Of a stretch of 64,000 nucleotides of DNA, positions 34,749-43,776 are shown piece after piece. Within the stretch, counting starts at the first letter, position 1, and every line of letters starts with the position of its first letter. Location of the stretch: positions 1-64,000 of the forward strand of contig JBFEUI010000001.1 of assembly GCA_041547565.1 (NCBI GenBank), written 5' to 3'. A model generated the notes under the pieces. The model was not told the origin of the DNA, ran no database searches, and saw nothing but the letters and a program-made list of their open reading frames with translations. This stretch comes from JBFEUI01 sp041547565 (GTDB lineage: Bacteria; Pseudomonadota; Gammaproteobacteria; Thiohalomonadales; Thiohalomonadaceae). A program made the translations under genes and the position numbers.

Positions 34749-35630
34749 TCAGCCCCCTTTGACCTGGGCCATTACCTCGTCAGCGAAGTTCTCGGTCTTC
34801 TTTTCGATGCCCTCGCCCACTTCCAGACGCTCGAAGCGCGTGACGCTGGCACCGGCACCCTTGAGCAGTTGCTCCACGCTCTGGTCGGGGTCCTTGACGA
34901 AGGGCTGACCGACCAGGGTGATCTCCTTGAGGAACTTCTTGATGCGTCCGCCAATCATCTTCTCGATAATCTCCGGCGGCTTGCCGCTCTCCTGCGCCTG
35001 TGCGGTGAAGATCTCCTTCTCCTTCTCGATGATCTCCGCAGGCACGTCCGCCTCGGAGATCGCCTGGGGACGGCTGGCCGCGATGTGCATGGCAATATCA
35101 CGGGCCAGATCAGCATCACCACCGCTGAGTTCGACCACCACGCCAATGCGGCCGCCGTGCAGGTAGCTGGCAAGTACGCCATCGGCAGTTTCGATCGTCT
35201 TGAAGCGACGTACATTCATATTCTCGCCAATCTTGGCAATCATGCGCTTCAGCGTATCGGCCACCGACTCGCCGGCAGCCATCATTTCGGCATTCAGGGC
35301 ATCGATATCGGCGGGATTCTTCTCCATCACGATAGCGGCCACTTCGTTGCCGAAGTTTTTGAAATCATCACCCTTGGCCACAAAGTCGGTCTCGCAGTTG
35401 ACTTCAACCATGACCGCCTTTTTGGCGTCATCGCTGATCTGGATGATGATGACACCTTCGGCTGCGGTACGGCCGGCCTTCTTGTCCGCCTTGGCCAGAC
35501 CGGTCTTGCGCATGTGCTCAATAGCGGCCTCGATGTCACCGTCAGTCTCAACCAGCGCCTTCTTGCACTCCATCATGCCAGCGCCGGTGCGCTCACGCAG
35601 GTCCTTTACCATTGCAGCAGTTATTGCCAT
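34749..35630 (-). CDS. tsf: Elongation factor Ts
   Basis: A 293-residue guanine exchange factor for EF-Tu. The N-terminal domain has [18 protein letters not shown] and the core [13 protein letters not shown] with the conserved TDFV motif that touches EF-Tu; [19 protein letters not shown] is in the C-terminal domain. It follows rpsB, with a terminator/attenuator hairpin in the 120-base gap, as in E. coli. Confidence 0.98.
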   Translation of the reverse strand: MAITAAMVKDLRERTGAGMMECKKALVETDGDIEAAIEHMRKTGLAKADKKAGRTAAEGVIIIQISDDAKKAVMVEVNCETDFVAKGDDFKNFGNEVAAIVMEKNPADIDALNAEMMAAGESVADTLKRMIAKIGENMNVRRFKTIETADGVLASYLHGGRIGVVVELSGGDADLARDIAMHIAASRPQAISEADVPAEIIEKEKEIFTAQAQESGKPPEIIEKMIGGRIKKFLKEITLVGQPFVKDPDQSVEQLLKGAGASVTRFERLEVGEGIEKKTENFADEVMAQVKGG

Positions 35631-35703
35631 GTCACATTACCTCAAAAAATTTAACTTGTTCGACCGCCGCCCGGCGGCGGCCCTTTATAGACGTTCAGAT
35701 TCC

Positions 35704-35727
35704 AAAAAAGGGGGCATTGCCCCCTTT
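35704..35727 (-). terminator. rpsB-tsf attenuator/terminator
   Basis: On the minus strand GGGGGC-AAT-GCCCCC (35724-35710) is followed by TTTTTT. It lies 24 bases after the rpsB stop and 74 before tsf, so it probably works as a partial terminator setting the S2 to EF-Ts ratio, as known for E. coli. A G/C-rich palindrome (CCGCCGCCCGGCGGCGG, 35664-35680) lies further along. Confidence 0.88.
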
Positions 35728-35750
35728 GTTGGTCGGACGAAACGGCGAAA

Positions 35751-36506
35751 TCAGGCTTCTGCCTCAGCCACCGCCTCGGCCACCTCGACAAATTCGTCGC
35801 CTTCGCCTTCTGCCGCGGCACCCGAAGAGGTCTTGCCCTCCTGGATGGCGGTGGCTACGCCCTGGGTATAAAGGGTGATGGCACGAATCGCGTCATCATT
35901 GCCGGGAATGACATAATCAACACCCTCGGGCGAGTTATTGGTATCAACGATGGCGATCACCGGGATACCCAGTTTGTTGGCCTCACTGACGGCAATCTTC
36001 TCATGACCGACATCAATCACGAACATCGCATCGGGCAGTCCACCCATATCCTTGATGCCGCCCAGGCTGCGTTGCAGCTTTTCCATCTCGCGACGGCGCA
36101 TCAGGGCCTCTTTCTTGCTCAGGCGGTCAAGCGAACCGTCCTGGTCCATCGCCTCCAGGTCTTTCAGGCGCTTGATGGATTGCTTGACGGTTTTGTAATT
36201 GGTCAGCATGCCGCCGAGCCAGCGGTGGTTGACATAGGGCATGCCGCAGCGCTCGGATTCCTGTGCGACGATGTCGCGGGCCTGGCGCTTGGTGCCGACA
36301 AACAGGATATTGCCCTTTTTGGCCGCCAGCTTGGAGATGAAATTGATCGCATCATTGTACAGCGGCAGGGTCTTTTCCAGATTGATTACGTGGATTTTAT
36401 TGCGCTCACCGAAGATGTAGCTGGACATCTTGGGGTTCCAGTAACGCGCCTGGTGACCGAAATGTACGCCGGCCTCCAGCATTTGACGCATGGTAACGTT
36501 AGCCAT
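35751..36506 (-). CDS. rpsB: 30S ribosomal protein S2
   Basis: A 251-residue S2 protein. Conserved blocks: [58 protein letters not shown] [16 protein letters not shown] and [11 protein letters not shown]. The acidic C-terminal tail (about 230-251, [11 protein letters not shown]) is longer than in E. coli. It heads the long minus-strand run down to lpxA and is preceded by a conserved leader element. Confidence 0.98.
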   Translation of the reverse strand: MANVTMRQMLEAGVHFGHQARYWNPKMSSYIFGERNKIHVINLEKTLPLYNDAINFISKLAAKKGNILFVGTKRQARDIVAQESERCGMPYVNHRWLGGMLTNYKTVKQSIKRLKDLEAMDQDGSLDRLSKKEALMRRREMEKLQRSLGGIKDMGGLPDAMFVIDVGHEKIAVSEANKLGIPVIAIVDTNNSPEGVDYVIPGNDDAIRAITLYTQGVATAIQEGKTSSGAAAEGEGDEFVEVAEAVAEAEA

Positions 36507-36514
36507 GTTTACTC

Positions 36515-36600
36515 CTAACTCTAATGTTGGGTTGAACCTCCATACACCCCGGGTATCAACCCGCCGAAGCAGGCACCCTAATACCCGTGCCGGTGCATGT
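36515..36600 (-). ncRNA. rpsB leader element (t44-like)
   Basis: Between map and rpsB, on the rpsB transcript, a stem forms between GGGTTGA (36562-36556) and TCAACCC (36535-36529) enclosing TACCCGGGGTGTATGGAGGT. It is preceded by GGGTGCCTGCTTCGGC. Position and sequence fit the t44/S2 leader known between map and rpsB in gammaproteobacteria, where S2 represses its own operon. The ribosome site AGGAG follows, just before the ATG. Confidence 0.65.
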
Positions 36601-36652
36601 GTGATTTAGGGCCAAAATAGCCCGCTTTTGATATTGCCTATCAAAGCCGCCC

Positions 36653-36681
36653 TTTATACCATATCCATATCTGTTCAACAA
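36653..36681 (-). promoter_or_regulatory. Promoter candidate for rpsB
   Basis: Minus strand: -35 TTGTTG (36681-36676), a 17-base spacer, -10 TATAAA (36658-36653) preceded by an extended TGG. It would give a leader of about 140 bases containing the S2 leader element. Confidence 0.5.
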
Positions 36682-36752
36682 TCTTGGAATAGCCTTAATC
36701 CACCATCCGCCCTGGCGGCCCGTCGCGAGAATATCACTTAAAAGTCAACAAC

Positions 36753-37520
36753 ATGAGCGTCAATATAAAAATCACTGAAGAAATCGAGAAAATGCGCATC
36801 GCGGGTCGGTTGGCTGCTGAGGTGCTGGAGATGATCGCTCCCCATGTGCAGCCGGGCATCACCACCGAGGAACTGGACCGCCTGTGCCATGACCATATCG
36901 TCGAGCAGCAGGGGGCCATCCCGGCGCCACTCAACTACCACGGCTTTCCCAAATCGATCTGCACCTCGGTCAACCATCAGGTCTGCCACGGTATTCCCGG
37001 GGAGAAGCAACTGAAAAAGGGTGACATCGTCAATATCGATATCACCGTCATCAAGGACGGCTATCATGGCGACACCAGCATGATGTTCTGTGTCGGCGAG
37101 CCCTCGGTGATGGCCCGGCGTCTGGTGCAGACCGCCTATGACTGCCTGCTCACCGGGATCAGGATGGTACGTCCGGGCATCCGCCTTGGCGATATAGGCC
37201 ATGCCATTCAGAAATATGCCGAATCGAACAACTACTCCGTGGTGCGCGAGTACTGCGGCCACGGCATCGGCAGAGAATTCCATGAAGAGCCCCAGGTGCT
37301 CCACTACGGCACACCCGGCACCGGACTAGAACTCAAAGCCGGCATGACCTTCACCATCGAACCGATGATCAACGCCGGCAAGCGCCAGGTCAAACTGCTC
37401 AAGGACGGCTGGACGGTGGTAACCAAGGACCGCAGCCTGTCGGCCCAGTGGGAACACACCATACTGGTCACGCAAAACGGCTACGAGGTGCTGACCCTGC
37501 GTCCCGGCGAAGATATCTAG
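36753..37520 (+). CDS. map: Methionine aminopeptidase, type I
   Basis: A 255-residue metalloenzyme that removes N-terminal Met. Metal ligands are visible in VNIDITVIKDGYHGDTS (two Asp), CGHGIGREFHEEP (His, and the downstream Glu region), FTIEPMINAG (Glu) and SAQWEHTILV (Glu). SICTSVNHQVCHGIP is the typical early motif. No zinc-finger extension is present. It diverges from rpsB across 246 bases and is followed by glnD after 2 bases. Confidence 0.98.
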   Translation: MSVNIKITEEIEKMRIAGRLAAEVLEMIAPHVQPGITTEELDRLCHDHIVEQQGAIPAPLNYHGFPKSICTSVNHQVCHGIPGEKQLKKGDIVNIDITVIKDGYHGDTSMMFCVGEPSVMARRLVQTAYDCLLTGIRMVRPGIRLGDIGHAIQKYAESNNYSVVREYCGHGIGREFHEEPQVLHYGTPGTGLELKAGMTFTIEPMINAGKRQVKLLKDGWTVVTKDRSLSAQWEHTILVTQNGYEVLTLRPGEDI

Positions 37521-37522
37521 GT

Positions 37523-40168
37523 ATGCCCGCACTCGATCTGTTCGATGCCAGTGGTTTTGACGCCTCACTTGCCGCCACAGGCAATCCGACAACCCTGTTC
37601 AGAGATGTCATCAAGCACGCCAACACGGTCCTGACGCAGCAGTTCAATCAGGGTACTCCGGTGGCCTCACTGGTGACCCACCGCGCCCAGTTCATCGACC
37701 AGATCCTGCTCAGGGCGTGGCAGCGGAACATGGGGCAGGCGCCCAACGGTCTCGCGCTCGTGGCCGTGGGCGGCTATGGCCGGGGCGAACTGCATCCCAG
37801 CTCGGATATCGACCTGATGGTACTGAGTGAAACCGGCGTGGCCGATGAGGCGAAAGCGTCCATCGAACGCTTTTTGCTGTTTCTCTGGGATATCGGCCTG
37901 GAGGTCGGCCACAGCGTGCGCGACCTGAATGACTGCGTGGAGCAGGCCAATGCGGACATCACGGTCGCCACCAATCTGATGGAATCGCGGCTGCTCACCG
38001 GTCCCACACGCCTCTATCGCATCATGCGCGAGCTGACCGACCAGCGGCATATCTGGCCCGGGCGCAAATTCTTCGAGGCGAAGTGGCAGGAGCAGAAGAA
38101 CCGCCACCACAAATTCAACGATACCGCCTACAACCTTGAACCGAACATCAAGGAGGGCCCCGGAGGCCTGCGCGACATACAGATGATCGGCTGGGTCGCC
38201 AAGCGCCACTTTGACGTGGATACGCTGCAGGACCTGGTCGGCCACGGCTTCCTCAGCCCCGATGAGTACGAGGAGCTCGACCGCGGCCAGAATTTTCTGT
38301 GGAAGATCCGCTACGGCCTGCATACCCTGACCGGCCGGCGCGAAGACCGGCTGCTGTTCGATCACCAGCGTACCCTGGCCGAGCAGTTCGGCTACCGAAG
38401 CGACGGCACCCGCCTGGCGGTGGAATACTTCATGAAGGATTACTACCGCACGGTGATGGAGCTGGAACGGCTCAACGAGATGCTGCTGCAGCTGTTCCAG
38501 GAGGAGATCCTCTACGCCGACGACCCCGGTGAGCCGCAACCGCTCAACAGCCGTTTCCAGTTACGCAAGGGGTTTATCGAGATCATCAATCCGGGCATAT
38601 TCCAGCGCTACCCCTTTGCCCTGCTGGAGCTGTTTCTGGTGATGGCGCAGAACCCCCGAATCAAGGGTGTCAGGGCCGAGACCATCCGCCACATACGCAA
38701 GCAGCGCTACCTGATTAACGACGAATTCCGTGCCGATTTGCGTAACCGCTCGCTGTTCATGGAGCTGCTGCGCCAACCGCAGGGGGTGACCCACCAACTG
38801 CGCCGCATGAACCGCTACGGCATTCTCGCCGCCTACCTGCCACCCTTCGGCAATGCCGTCGGCCAGATGCAGCACGACCTGTTTCACGTCTACACCGTGG
38901 ATGAACACACGTTACGGGTAGTGCGCAACCTGCGCCGCTTCATGGTCGCAGAGCACTACGACGAATTTCCACTCTGCAGCAAGCTCATAAGCACCCTGCC
39001 CAAGCCCGAACTGCTCTATATTGCCGGTCTCTACCACGACATTGCCAAGGGACGCGGCGGCGACCACTCGCTGCTGGGTGCGGAGGAGGTGGAACGGTTC
39101 TGCAAGCTCCACCAACTGAGTGACTACGATACGGCACTGGTCACGTGGCTTATCAGGTACCACCTGATAATGTCCGTGACGGCACAGCGCAAGGATATCT
39201 CCGACCCCGAGGTGATCAACAAATTTGCCGCCCAGGTCGGTGATGCCATGCACCTCGACTACCTCTACCTGCTCACCGTGGCGGATATCCGTGCCACCAG
39301 CCCGTCGGTGTGGAACTCGTGGAAAGATGCCCTGCTGGCAGAGCTCTACCACGCCACCCGCTACGCGCTGCGGCGCGGACTGACCAATCCGATCGGCCAG
39401 GATGAAATCATCCGCGACACCCGCGAGGCGGCACGCGAGCTGCTGCTAGCGCGAAATATCGACATGGCCGCGGTCGAGGCCTACTGGCGGCGCGTCAGCG
39501 ACGACTATTTTCTGCGCTATTCGGCCGATGAAATTGCCTGGCACAGCCGTGAGGTCACCGAGCACGGTACCAGCGCAAAACCACTGGTGGCGATCCGCAG
39601 GGAAGGCGAACGCGGCGGCACGGAGATATTCATCTACACACCGATACGGGGCTTTCAGTTCACCACCACGACCCATGCACTCGACCAACTGGGGCTGAAC
39701 GTGGTCGAGGCACGCATCATCCCCTCCTGCGACAACTACACCCTGGACACCTATATCGTGCTGGAGGAGGACGGCGAACCTATCGCCAGTGAATTTCGCA
39801 TCAACGAAATCAGGGAAAGGCTCTGCGAACGTCTGCTCAACCCCGCCGCCGAATCGCCGCAAATCCGCCGGCACATCGCCCGGCAACTCAAGCACTTCAC
39901 CATCCAGACCGAGATCGCCTTTGAGCAGGATGCGAAAAACGACCGTACCATCATCGAGGTCATTACCGGGGATCGACCCGGCGTTCTCTCCTCCATCGCC
40001 CATGCACTGGGACAGTGCGGCATCCGTCTGCATAACGCGAAGATAGCCACGCTGGGTGAGCGCGTGGAGGATATATTCTATGTCACCGACCAGATGAATC
40101 ACGCCATCAGCGACGAAGAGGAGATGGACTGTCTCAGCAGGACGCTGTCAAAAAGCCTCTCCGAATAG
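37523..40168 (+). CDS. glnD: Bifunctional uridylyltransferase/uridylyl-removing enzyme GlnD
   Basis: An 881-residue nitrogen sensor that adds or removes UMP on PII proteins according to glutamine. Domains in order: nucleotidyltransferase (about 50-250, VGGYGRGELHPSSDIDL), linker, HD domain (about 450-580, with AGLYHDIAKGRGGDHS) and two C-terminal ACT domains (about 690-880, each with a D-R-P-G style motif, e.g. ITGDRPGVLSSIAHALGQ). The start ATG at 37523 follows the map stop by 2 bases and gives an N-terminus like E. coli GlnD (890 aa). The frame extends upstream inside map, which I discount. Confidence 0.97.
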   Translation: MPALDLFDASGFDASLAATGNPTTLFRDVIKHANTVLTQQFNQGTPVASLVTHRAQFIDQILLRAWQRNMGQAPNGLALVAVGGYGRGELHPSSDIDLMVLSETGVADEAKASIERFLLFLWDIGLEVGHSVRDLNDCVEQANADITVATNLMESRLLTGPTRLYRIMRELTDQRHIWPGRKFFEAKWQEQKNRHHKFNDTAYNLEPNIKEGPGGLRDIQMIGWVAKRHFDVDTLQDLVGHGFLSPDEYEELDRGQNFLWKIRYGLHTLTGRREDRLLFDHQRTLAEQFGYRSDGTRLAVEYFMKDYYRTVMELERLNEMLLQLFQEEILYADDPGEPQPLNSRFQLRKGFIEIINPGIFQRYPFALLELFLVMAQNPRIKGVRAETIRHIRKQRYLINDEFRADLRNRSLFMELLRQPQGVTHQLRRMNRYGILAAYLPPFGNAVGQMQHDLFHVYTVDEHTLRVVRNLRRFMVAEHYDEFPLCSKLISTLPKPELLYIAGLYHDIAKGRGGDHSLLGAEEVERFCKLHQLSDYDTALVTWLIRYHLIMSVTAQRKDISDPEVINKFAAQVGDAMHLDYLYLLTVADIRATSPSVWNSWKDALLAELYHATRYALRRGLTNPIGQDEIIRDTREAARELLLARNIDMAAVEAYWRRVSDDYFLRYSADEIAWHSREVTEHGTSAKPLVAIRREGERGGTEIFIYTPIRGFQFTTTTHALDQLGLNVVEARIIPSCDNYTLDTYIVLEEDGEPIASEFRINEIRERLCERLLNPAAESPQIRRHIARQLKHFTIQTEIAFEQDAKNDRTIIEVITGDRPGVLSSIAHALGQCGIRLHNAKIATLGERVEDIFYVTDQMNHAISDEEEMDCLSRTLSKSLSE

Positions 40169-40176
40169 ATTATTCA

Positions 40177-40263
40177 GTCACGAGCGGTGAGCAACGAGGA
40201 GTCAGGAAAAGATTTTTTCCATCCAATTCCTGGTCCACTTACCACTCGTTACACACTACCGCT
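40177..40263. repeat. Palindromic intergenic element D
   Basis: Left arm 40177-40206 (GTCACGAGCGGTGAGCAACG, then AGGAGTCAGG) and right arm 40229-40263, which on the opposite strand reads GAGCGGTAGTGTGTAACGAG then TGGTAAGTGG. They flank an A/T-rich middle (GATTTTTTCC). The right arm enters the 3' end of the thioesterase gene and includes its stop codon. Arms differ in sequence from elements B, C and E but have the same layout. Confidence 0.65.
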
Positions 40264-40623
40264 CTTTGGCGGCGGAAGTGCTTGCTTGTTGCCCTCACCA
40301 TCAACCCGCACGAAAGTGACGTGGGTGGAGAAGACGGTACTGCTCCCCCCCTGCTCCACGTTCACCGCATGCACCTCGACCTGGTACTGCACCGAGCTAT
40401 TGCCGACACGGCAACGCTCTACATCAAAGCGTATGATCGCCCCCTCCTTGACGCCCTGGTGAAACTCGACCCGATCCATCGCCACCGTCACCAGGTCGCA
40501 ACCGGGGTAATCCATCGACGCGGCCATCCATGCCGCCTCATCGACCCACTGCAGCATATAGCCGCCGAACAGCGAGCCATAGTGGTTCAGGTGCTCGGGC
40601 AGGATCAATTTGTAGGTTTGCAT
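40249..40623 (-). CDS. Acyl-CoA thioesterase, YciA-like hotdog protein
   Basis: A 124-residue single hotdog-domain thioesterase. LNHYGSLFGGYMLQWVDEAA contains the N/D-x-GG catalytic-region pattern of YciA/BACH-type enzymes, followed by VTVAMDRVEFHQGVKEGAII. Such enzymes hydrolyse acyl-CoAs in the cytosol, but the chain-length preference is not readable here. The C-terminal residues SGSV and the stop come from a palindromic repeat arm, so the native tail may have been longer. Its start overlaps the VOC gene by 19 bases; the pair is convergent with glnD. Confidence 0.8.
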   Translation of the reverse strand: MQTYKLILPEHLNHYGSLFGGYMLQWVDEAAWMAASMDYPGCDLVTVAMDRVEFHQGVKEGAIIRFDVERCRVGNSSVQYQVEVHAVNVEQGGSSTVFSTHVTFVRVDGEGNKQALPPPKSGSV

Positions 40624-41027
40624 GACGACTCCTGTTGCACGCCATTGCCGCCTCTGTCGACGGTGACGTCAATCAACTCGACGCCGTTGCCGTCCGGATC
40701 GCGGCAGAACACGGCACTGCGGCCGGAACGGCTCGGCCTGTAGTCGATACCATGGGCTTCCAGCCGCTGCTTGATCCCGGCCAGCCCCTCCACGCCAAAG
40801 GCCACATGGCGGTCACGCCCCACATGCCCGGGTAATCCCTGTTGTGCCCCGTCGCTCAGCTCCAACAGGTGTATCTGCTGCCCGCCGACATCCAGCCAGG
40901 CCCCGGGGAATCCAAGCTCAGGGCGTTGCTCCGAAACGCTCAGGCCGAGGACATCACGGTAAAAGCCGAGCGCCCGCCCGGTATCGGCCACCAGCAGGCT
41001 GACATGGTGGATAAAGCTAACCTTCAT
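40605..41027 (-). CDS. VOC-superfamily (glyoxalase-like) protein
   Basis: A 140-residue metalloprotein of the vicinal oxygen chelate fold. The first module starts KVSFIHHVSLLVADTGRALG with the metal-binding His, then FYRDVLGLSVSE; the second half has RHVAFGVEGL and ends with FCRDPDGNGVELIDV (His and Glu metal ligands). Glyoxalases, dioxygenases and fosfomycin-type enzymes share this fold, and the reaction cannot be assigned. I used the ATG at 41027 (MKVSFIHHV); a start 12 codons upstream is also open. It is co-transcribed with the thioesterase and diverges from dapC. Confidence 0.82.
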   Translation of the reverse strand: MKVSFIHHVSLLVADTGRALGFYRDVLGLSVSEQRPELGFPGAWLDVGGQQIHLLELSDGAQQGLPGHVGRDRHVAFGVEGLAGIKQRLEAHGIDYRPSRSGRSAVFCRDPDGNGVELIDVTVDRGGNGVQQESSCKPTN

Positions 41028-41156
41028 AAGCGAACCATCTCCCGGCAAACAGGTGTGAAGCATAGCCGATAGCCGCGTGCGGCACTATCGCGCCGACACA
41101 GAGAAATGCCATGCCAGGCAAATTCACCGCGATCCGTACGGGATAGGCCGCCACGG

Positions 41157-41185
41157 TTTATAGCACCGGATGAATCGCATATAAT
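41157..41185 (+). promoter_or_regulatory. Sigma-70 promoter of dapC
   Basis: -35 TTTATA (41157-41162), 17-base spacer, perfect -10 TATAAT (41180-41185). It gives a leader of about 20 bases to the dapC ATG at 41211, supporting that start over an upstream one at 41106. Confidence 0.7.
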
Positions 41186-41210
41186 CCGCTGCTTTTGCAG
41201 GCCCGATGCG

Positions 41211-42404
41211 ATGAATCCCGAGCTCGACACGCTACAGCCCTACCCGTTTGAGAAACTCAACCGCCTCAAGGCGGGAATCACGCCTGTCGCCAAGGAGCAC
41301 ATTGCGCTGTCTATCGGCGAGCCCAAGCACAAGCCGCCCGGTTTTGTGGCCGAGGAGCTGATCACCCACCTGCACGGGCTGGCCAACTACCCGCTGACCA
41401 AGGGGCGTAGCGAGTTGAGGGAGGCCATCACCGGCTGGCTGTCCAGGCGCTTCAATCTGCCCGCAGGCAGTCTGGATCCGGCGCAACAGGTGTTGCCGGT
41501 CAACGGTACGCGGGAGGCGCTGTTCGCCTTCGCCCAGGCCGTTGTCGACCGTACCAGGGCGCCGCTGGTGCTGCTGCCCAATCCGTTCTACCAGATCTAC
41601 GAGGGGGCGGCCCTGCTGGCCGGGGCCGAACCCTGGTTCATGAATACCACCGAGCAGAGCGGCTTCCTCCCCGATCTGGATGCGGTACCGGAGGAGATCT
41701 GGCAGCGCTGCCAGCTGTTCTACCTGTGCAGCCCCGGCAATCCGACCGGTGCGGTGGCACCGCCGGCGTTGCTCAAGCGGCTCATCGCACTGGCCGACAA
41801 ACACGATTTCATCATCGCCTCGGACGAGTGCTACTCGGAACTCTACTTCGATGAAGACCAGCCGCCACCCGGGCTGCTGCAAGCGGCTGCCGAGATGGGG
41901 CGCGACGACTACCGCCGCTGTGTCGTCTTCCACAGCTTGTCCAAGCGTTCCAACCTGCCGGGGCTGCGCTCGGGATTTGTTGCAGGCGATGCCGAGGTGA
42001 TACAACGTTTTCTGCTCTATCGCACCTACCACGGCTGCGCCATGCCGCCGGCCACCCAGGCGGCCAGCATTGCGGCCTGGAACGATGAGCAGCATGTCAC
42101 CCAGAACCGCGCCATCTACCGGCAGAAGTTCGAGGCGGTAGTGGATATCCTGCAACCGGTGCTTCCGGTCGAACGACCCGAGGCAGGCTTCTACCTGTGG
42201 CCGAAGACACCGATCAGCGACACCGAGTTTGCCCGCGATCTGTTTGCCCGGCAGCACGTCACGGTACTGCCCGGCAGCTACCTTTCGCGCGAGGCCCACG
42301 GTGCCAATCCCGGGGCGAACCGCATACGCCTGGCGCTGGTCGCCGAACTGGACGAATGCATCGACGCGGCACAGCGAATCAGAACATTTATCAATAACTT
42401 GTAA
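41211..42404 (+). CDS. dapC: Succinyldiaminopimelate transaminase DapC
   Basis: A 397-residue fold-type I aminotransferase. MNPELDTLQPYPFEKLNRL is a typical DapC N-terminus; ISIGEPKHKPP-like LSIGEPKHKPPGFV, CSPGNPTGAV, ASDECYSELYFDE and the PLP-lysine segment VVFHSLSKRSNLPGLRSGF are the class I motifs. It makes N-succinyl-LL-diaminopimelate with glutamate as amino donor, between the DapD and DapE reactions encoded downstream. The start rests on the promoter 20 bases upstream and on alignment. Confidence 0.93.
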   Translation: MNPELDTLQPYPFEKLNRLKAGITPVAKEHIALSIGEPKHKPPGFVAEELITHLHGLANYPLTKGRSELREAITGWLSRRFNLPAGSLDPAQQVLPVNGTREALFAFAQAVVDRTRAPLVLLPNPFYQIYEGAALLAGAEPWFMNTTEQSGFLPDLDAVPEEIWQRCQLFYLCSPGNPTGAVAPPALLKRLIALADKHDFIIASDECYSELYFDEDQPPPGLLQAAAEMGRDDYRRCVVFHSLSKRSNLPGLRSGFVAGDAEVIQRFLLYRTYHGCAMPPATQAASIAAWNDEQHVTQNRAIYRQKFEAVVDILQPVLPVERPEAGFYLWPKTPISDTEFARDLFARQHVTVLPGSYLSREAHGANPGANRIRLALVAELDECIDAAQRIRTFINNL

Positions 42405-42483
42405 TGACGAGCCCAGCATAACCTGCGACAATACCCAGCGTTTTTGTCAGCCATGCTGAAACGTTCACAACGGAGAGAGACTC

Positions 42484-43308
42484 ATGAGCGACATCCAGAA
42501 TATCATCGAACAGGCCTTTGAGAACCGCGCCGAGATCACACCGCGCAGTGTCGATACCCATGTGAAAGAGGCTGTTGAAGAGGCCATTCACATGCTCGAT
42601 AGCGGTGAGGCACGCGTTGCCGAGCAGAAAGGCGTGGGCGACTGGGTGGTCAACGAGTGGCTGAAAAAGGCGGTACTGCTCTCCTTCCGCATCAACGACA
42701 ACGAGTTTATGAAGGGCGGCTTTACCAACTACTACGACAAGGTCCCCTCCAAGTACGCCGACATGAACTCACGCGACTTTCGTGAAGGCGGCGTACGCGT
42801 GGTGCCGCCCGCCACGGCGCGCCGCGGTTCCTACGTCGCGCCCGGTACAGTATTGATGCCCTCCTACGTCAACATCGGCGCCTACGTCGACAGCGGCACC
42901 ATGGTCGACACCTGGGCCACCGTCGGCTCCTGTGCCCAAATCGGCAAGAACGTGCACCTGTCCGGCGGCGTCGGTATCGGCGGCGTGCTCGAACCGCTGC
43001 AGGCCGCACCGACCATCATCGAGGACAACTGTTTTATCGGCGCCCGTTCCGAGGTGGTCGAGGGCGTGATCGTCGAAGAGGGCTCGGTGATCTCCATGGG
43101 CGTCTACATCGGCCAGAGCACCAAGATCTACAACCGGGAAACCGGCGAGGTACTCTACGGCCGCGTGCCTGCCGGCTCGGTGGTGGTCTCGGGCAACCTG
43201 CCCTCCAAGGACGGCAGCTACAGCCTCTACTGTGCCGTGATCGTCAAGCAGGTCGACGAGAAGACCCGCGGCAAGGTCGGTATCAACGAGCTGCTGCGCG
43301 ACATCTAA
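42484..43308 (+). CDS. dapD: Tetrahydrodipicolinate N-succinyltransferase
   Basis: A 274-residue trimeric left-handed beta-helix enzyme that opens the succinylase branch of lysine/diaminopimelate synthesis. The helical N-terminus (about 1-100) precedes hexapeptide repeats such as [19 protein letters not shown] and [20 protein letters not shown], and [20 protein letters not shown]. It starts with a good ribosome site (GGAGAG) 79 bases after dapC, and likely forms an operon with it. Confidence 0.97.
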   Translation: MSDIQNIIEQAFENRAEITPRSVDTHVKEAVEEAIHMLDSGEARVAEQKGVGDWVVNEWLKKAVLLSFRINDNEFMKGGFTNYYDKVPSKYADMNSRDFREGGVRVVPPATARRGSYVAPGTVLMPSYVNIGAYVDSGTMVDTWATVGSCAQIGKNVHLSGGVGIGGVLEPLQAAPTIIEDNCFIGARSEVVEGVIVEEGSVISMGVYIGQSTKIYNRETGEVLYGRVPAGSVVVSGNLPSKDGSYSLYCAVIVKQVDEKTRGKVGINELLRDI

Positions 43309-43385
43309 CATGAAGTGAAGGGTAAGGTGTGAAGTGTTAAGCGTAGTAGTGGTGTCTTTTTTCACGCCTTCCCCCTTGCGCCTCA
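43309..43385. repeat. Palindromic intergenic element E (GTGAAG-type arms)
   Basis: Immediately after the dapD stop, TGAAGTGAAGGGTAAGGTGT and GAAGTGTTAAGCG (43311-43343) face an inverted arm CACGCCTTCCCCCTTGCGCC (43364-43383), with a central TTTTTT. It fills the gap to the next gene and could be a leaky terminator for dapD. Confidence 0.65.
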
Positions 43386-43398
43386 TAGATTAAGAACA

Positions 43399-43746
43399 AT
43401 GACGACGCTGTACGGCATAAAAAACTGCGATACGGTGAAAAAGGCGCGCCAGTGGCTCGATAACCACGACGTGACCTATACTTTTGTCGATATCAGGGGC
43501 GATGGTTTCGACCCGGCTCTGATCAGGCGATGGGTCGAGGCTGTCGGCTGGGAAACCCTGCTCAACCGCAGGAGTCTTAGCTGGAAGCAGCTTTCCGCAA
43601 ACGAACGGGACGGAATCGACAAGACCAGGGCGATCGCACTCATGGAGGCGAATCCGACCCTGGTAAAACGTCCCGTGCTCGATCACAAAAATGTGATCCA
43701 CGTGGGTTTTAAAGCGCCCGACTTTGAGGCATTGTTCGTTAATTAA
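43399..43746 (+). CDS. yffB: ArsC/Spx-family protein YffB
   Basis: A 115-residue thioredoxin-fold protein. TLYGIKNCDTVKKARQWLD has the ArsC-family CxxS/T-like site reduced to a single Cys (CDTV); RRSLSWKQLSANERDG and LVKRPVLDHKNVIHVGF follow the YffB pattern. Family members reduce arsenate (ArsC) or act as regulators (Spx), but YffB has no confirmed reaction and is assumed to be glutathione-dependent. It is normally found next to dapE or dapD, as here. Confidence 0.88.
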   Translation: MTTLYGIKNCDTVKKARQWLDNHDVTYTFVDIRGDGFDPALIRRWVEAVGWETLLNRRSLSWKQLSANERDGIDKTRAIALMEANPTLVKRPVLDHKNVIHVGFKAPDFEALFVN

Positions 43747-43776
43747 CCTTGCGATCTGGGAAAAAGGATACTCAGT

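Noticed and set aside
41045..41072. CAAA-N15-GCCGATAG upstream of dapC as a third FliA site
   Set aside because: The -35 part deviates, it is about 140 bases from the start, dapC has a good sigma-70 promoter, and a housekeeping lysine gene is an unlikely FliA target.
41232..42431. A 399-codon minus-strand open frame opposite dapC
   Set aside because: Antisense of a clear aminotransferase with its own promoter.
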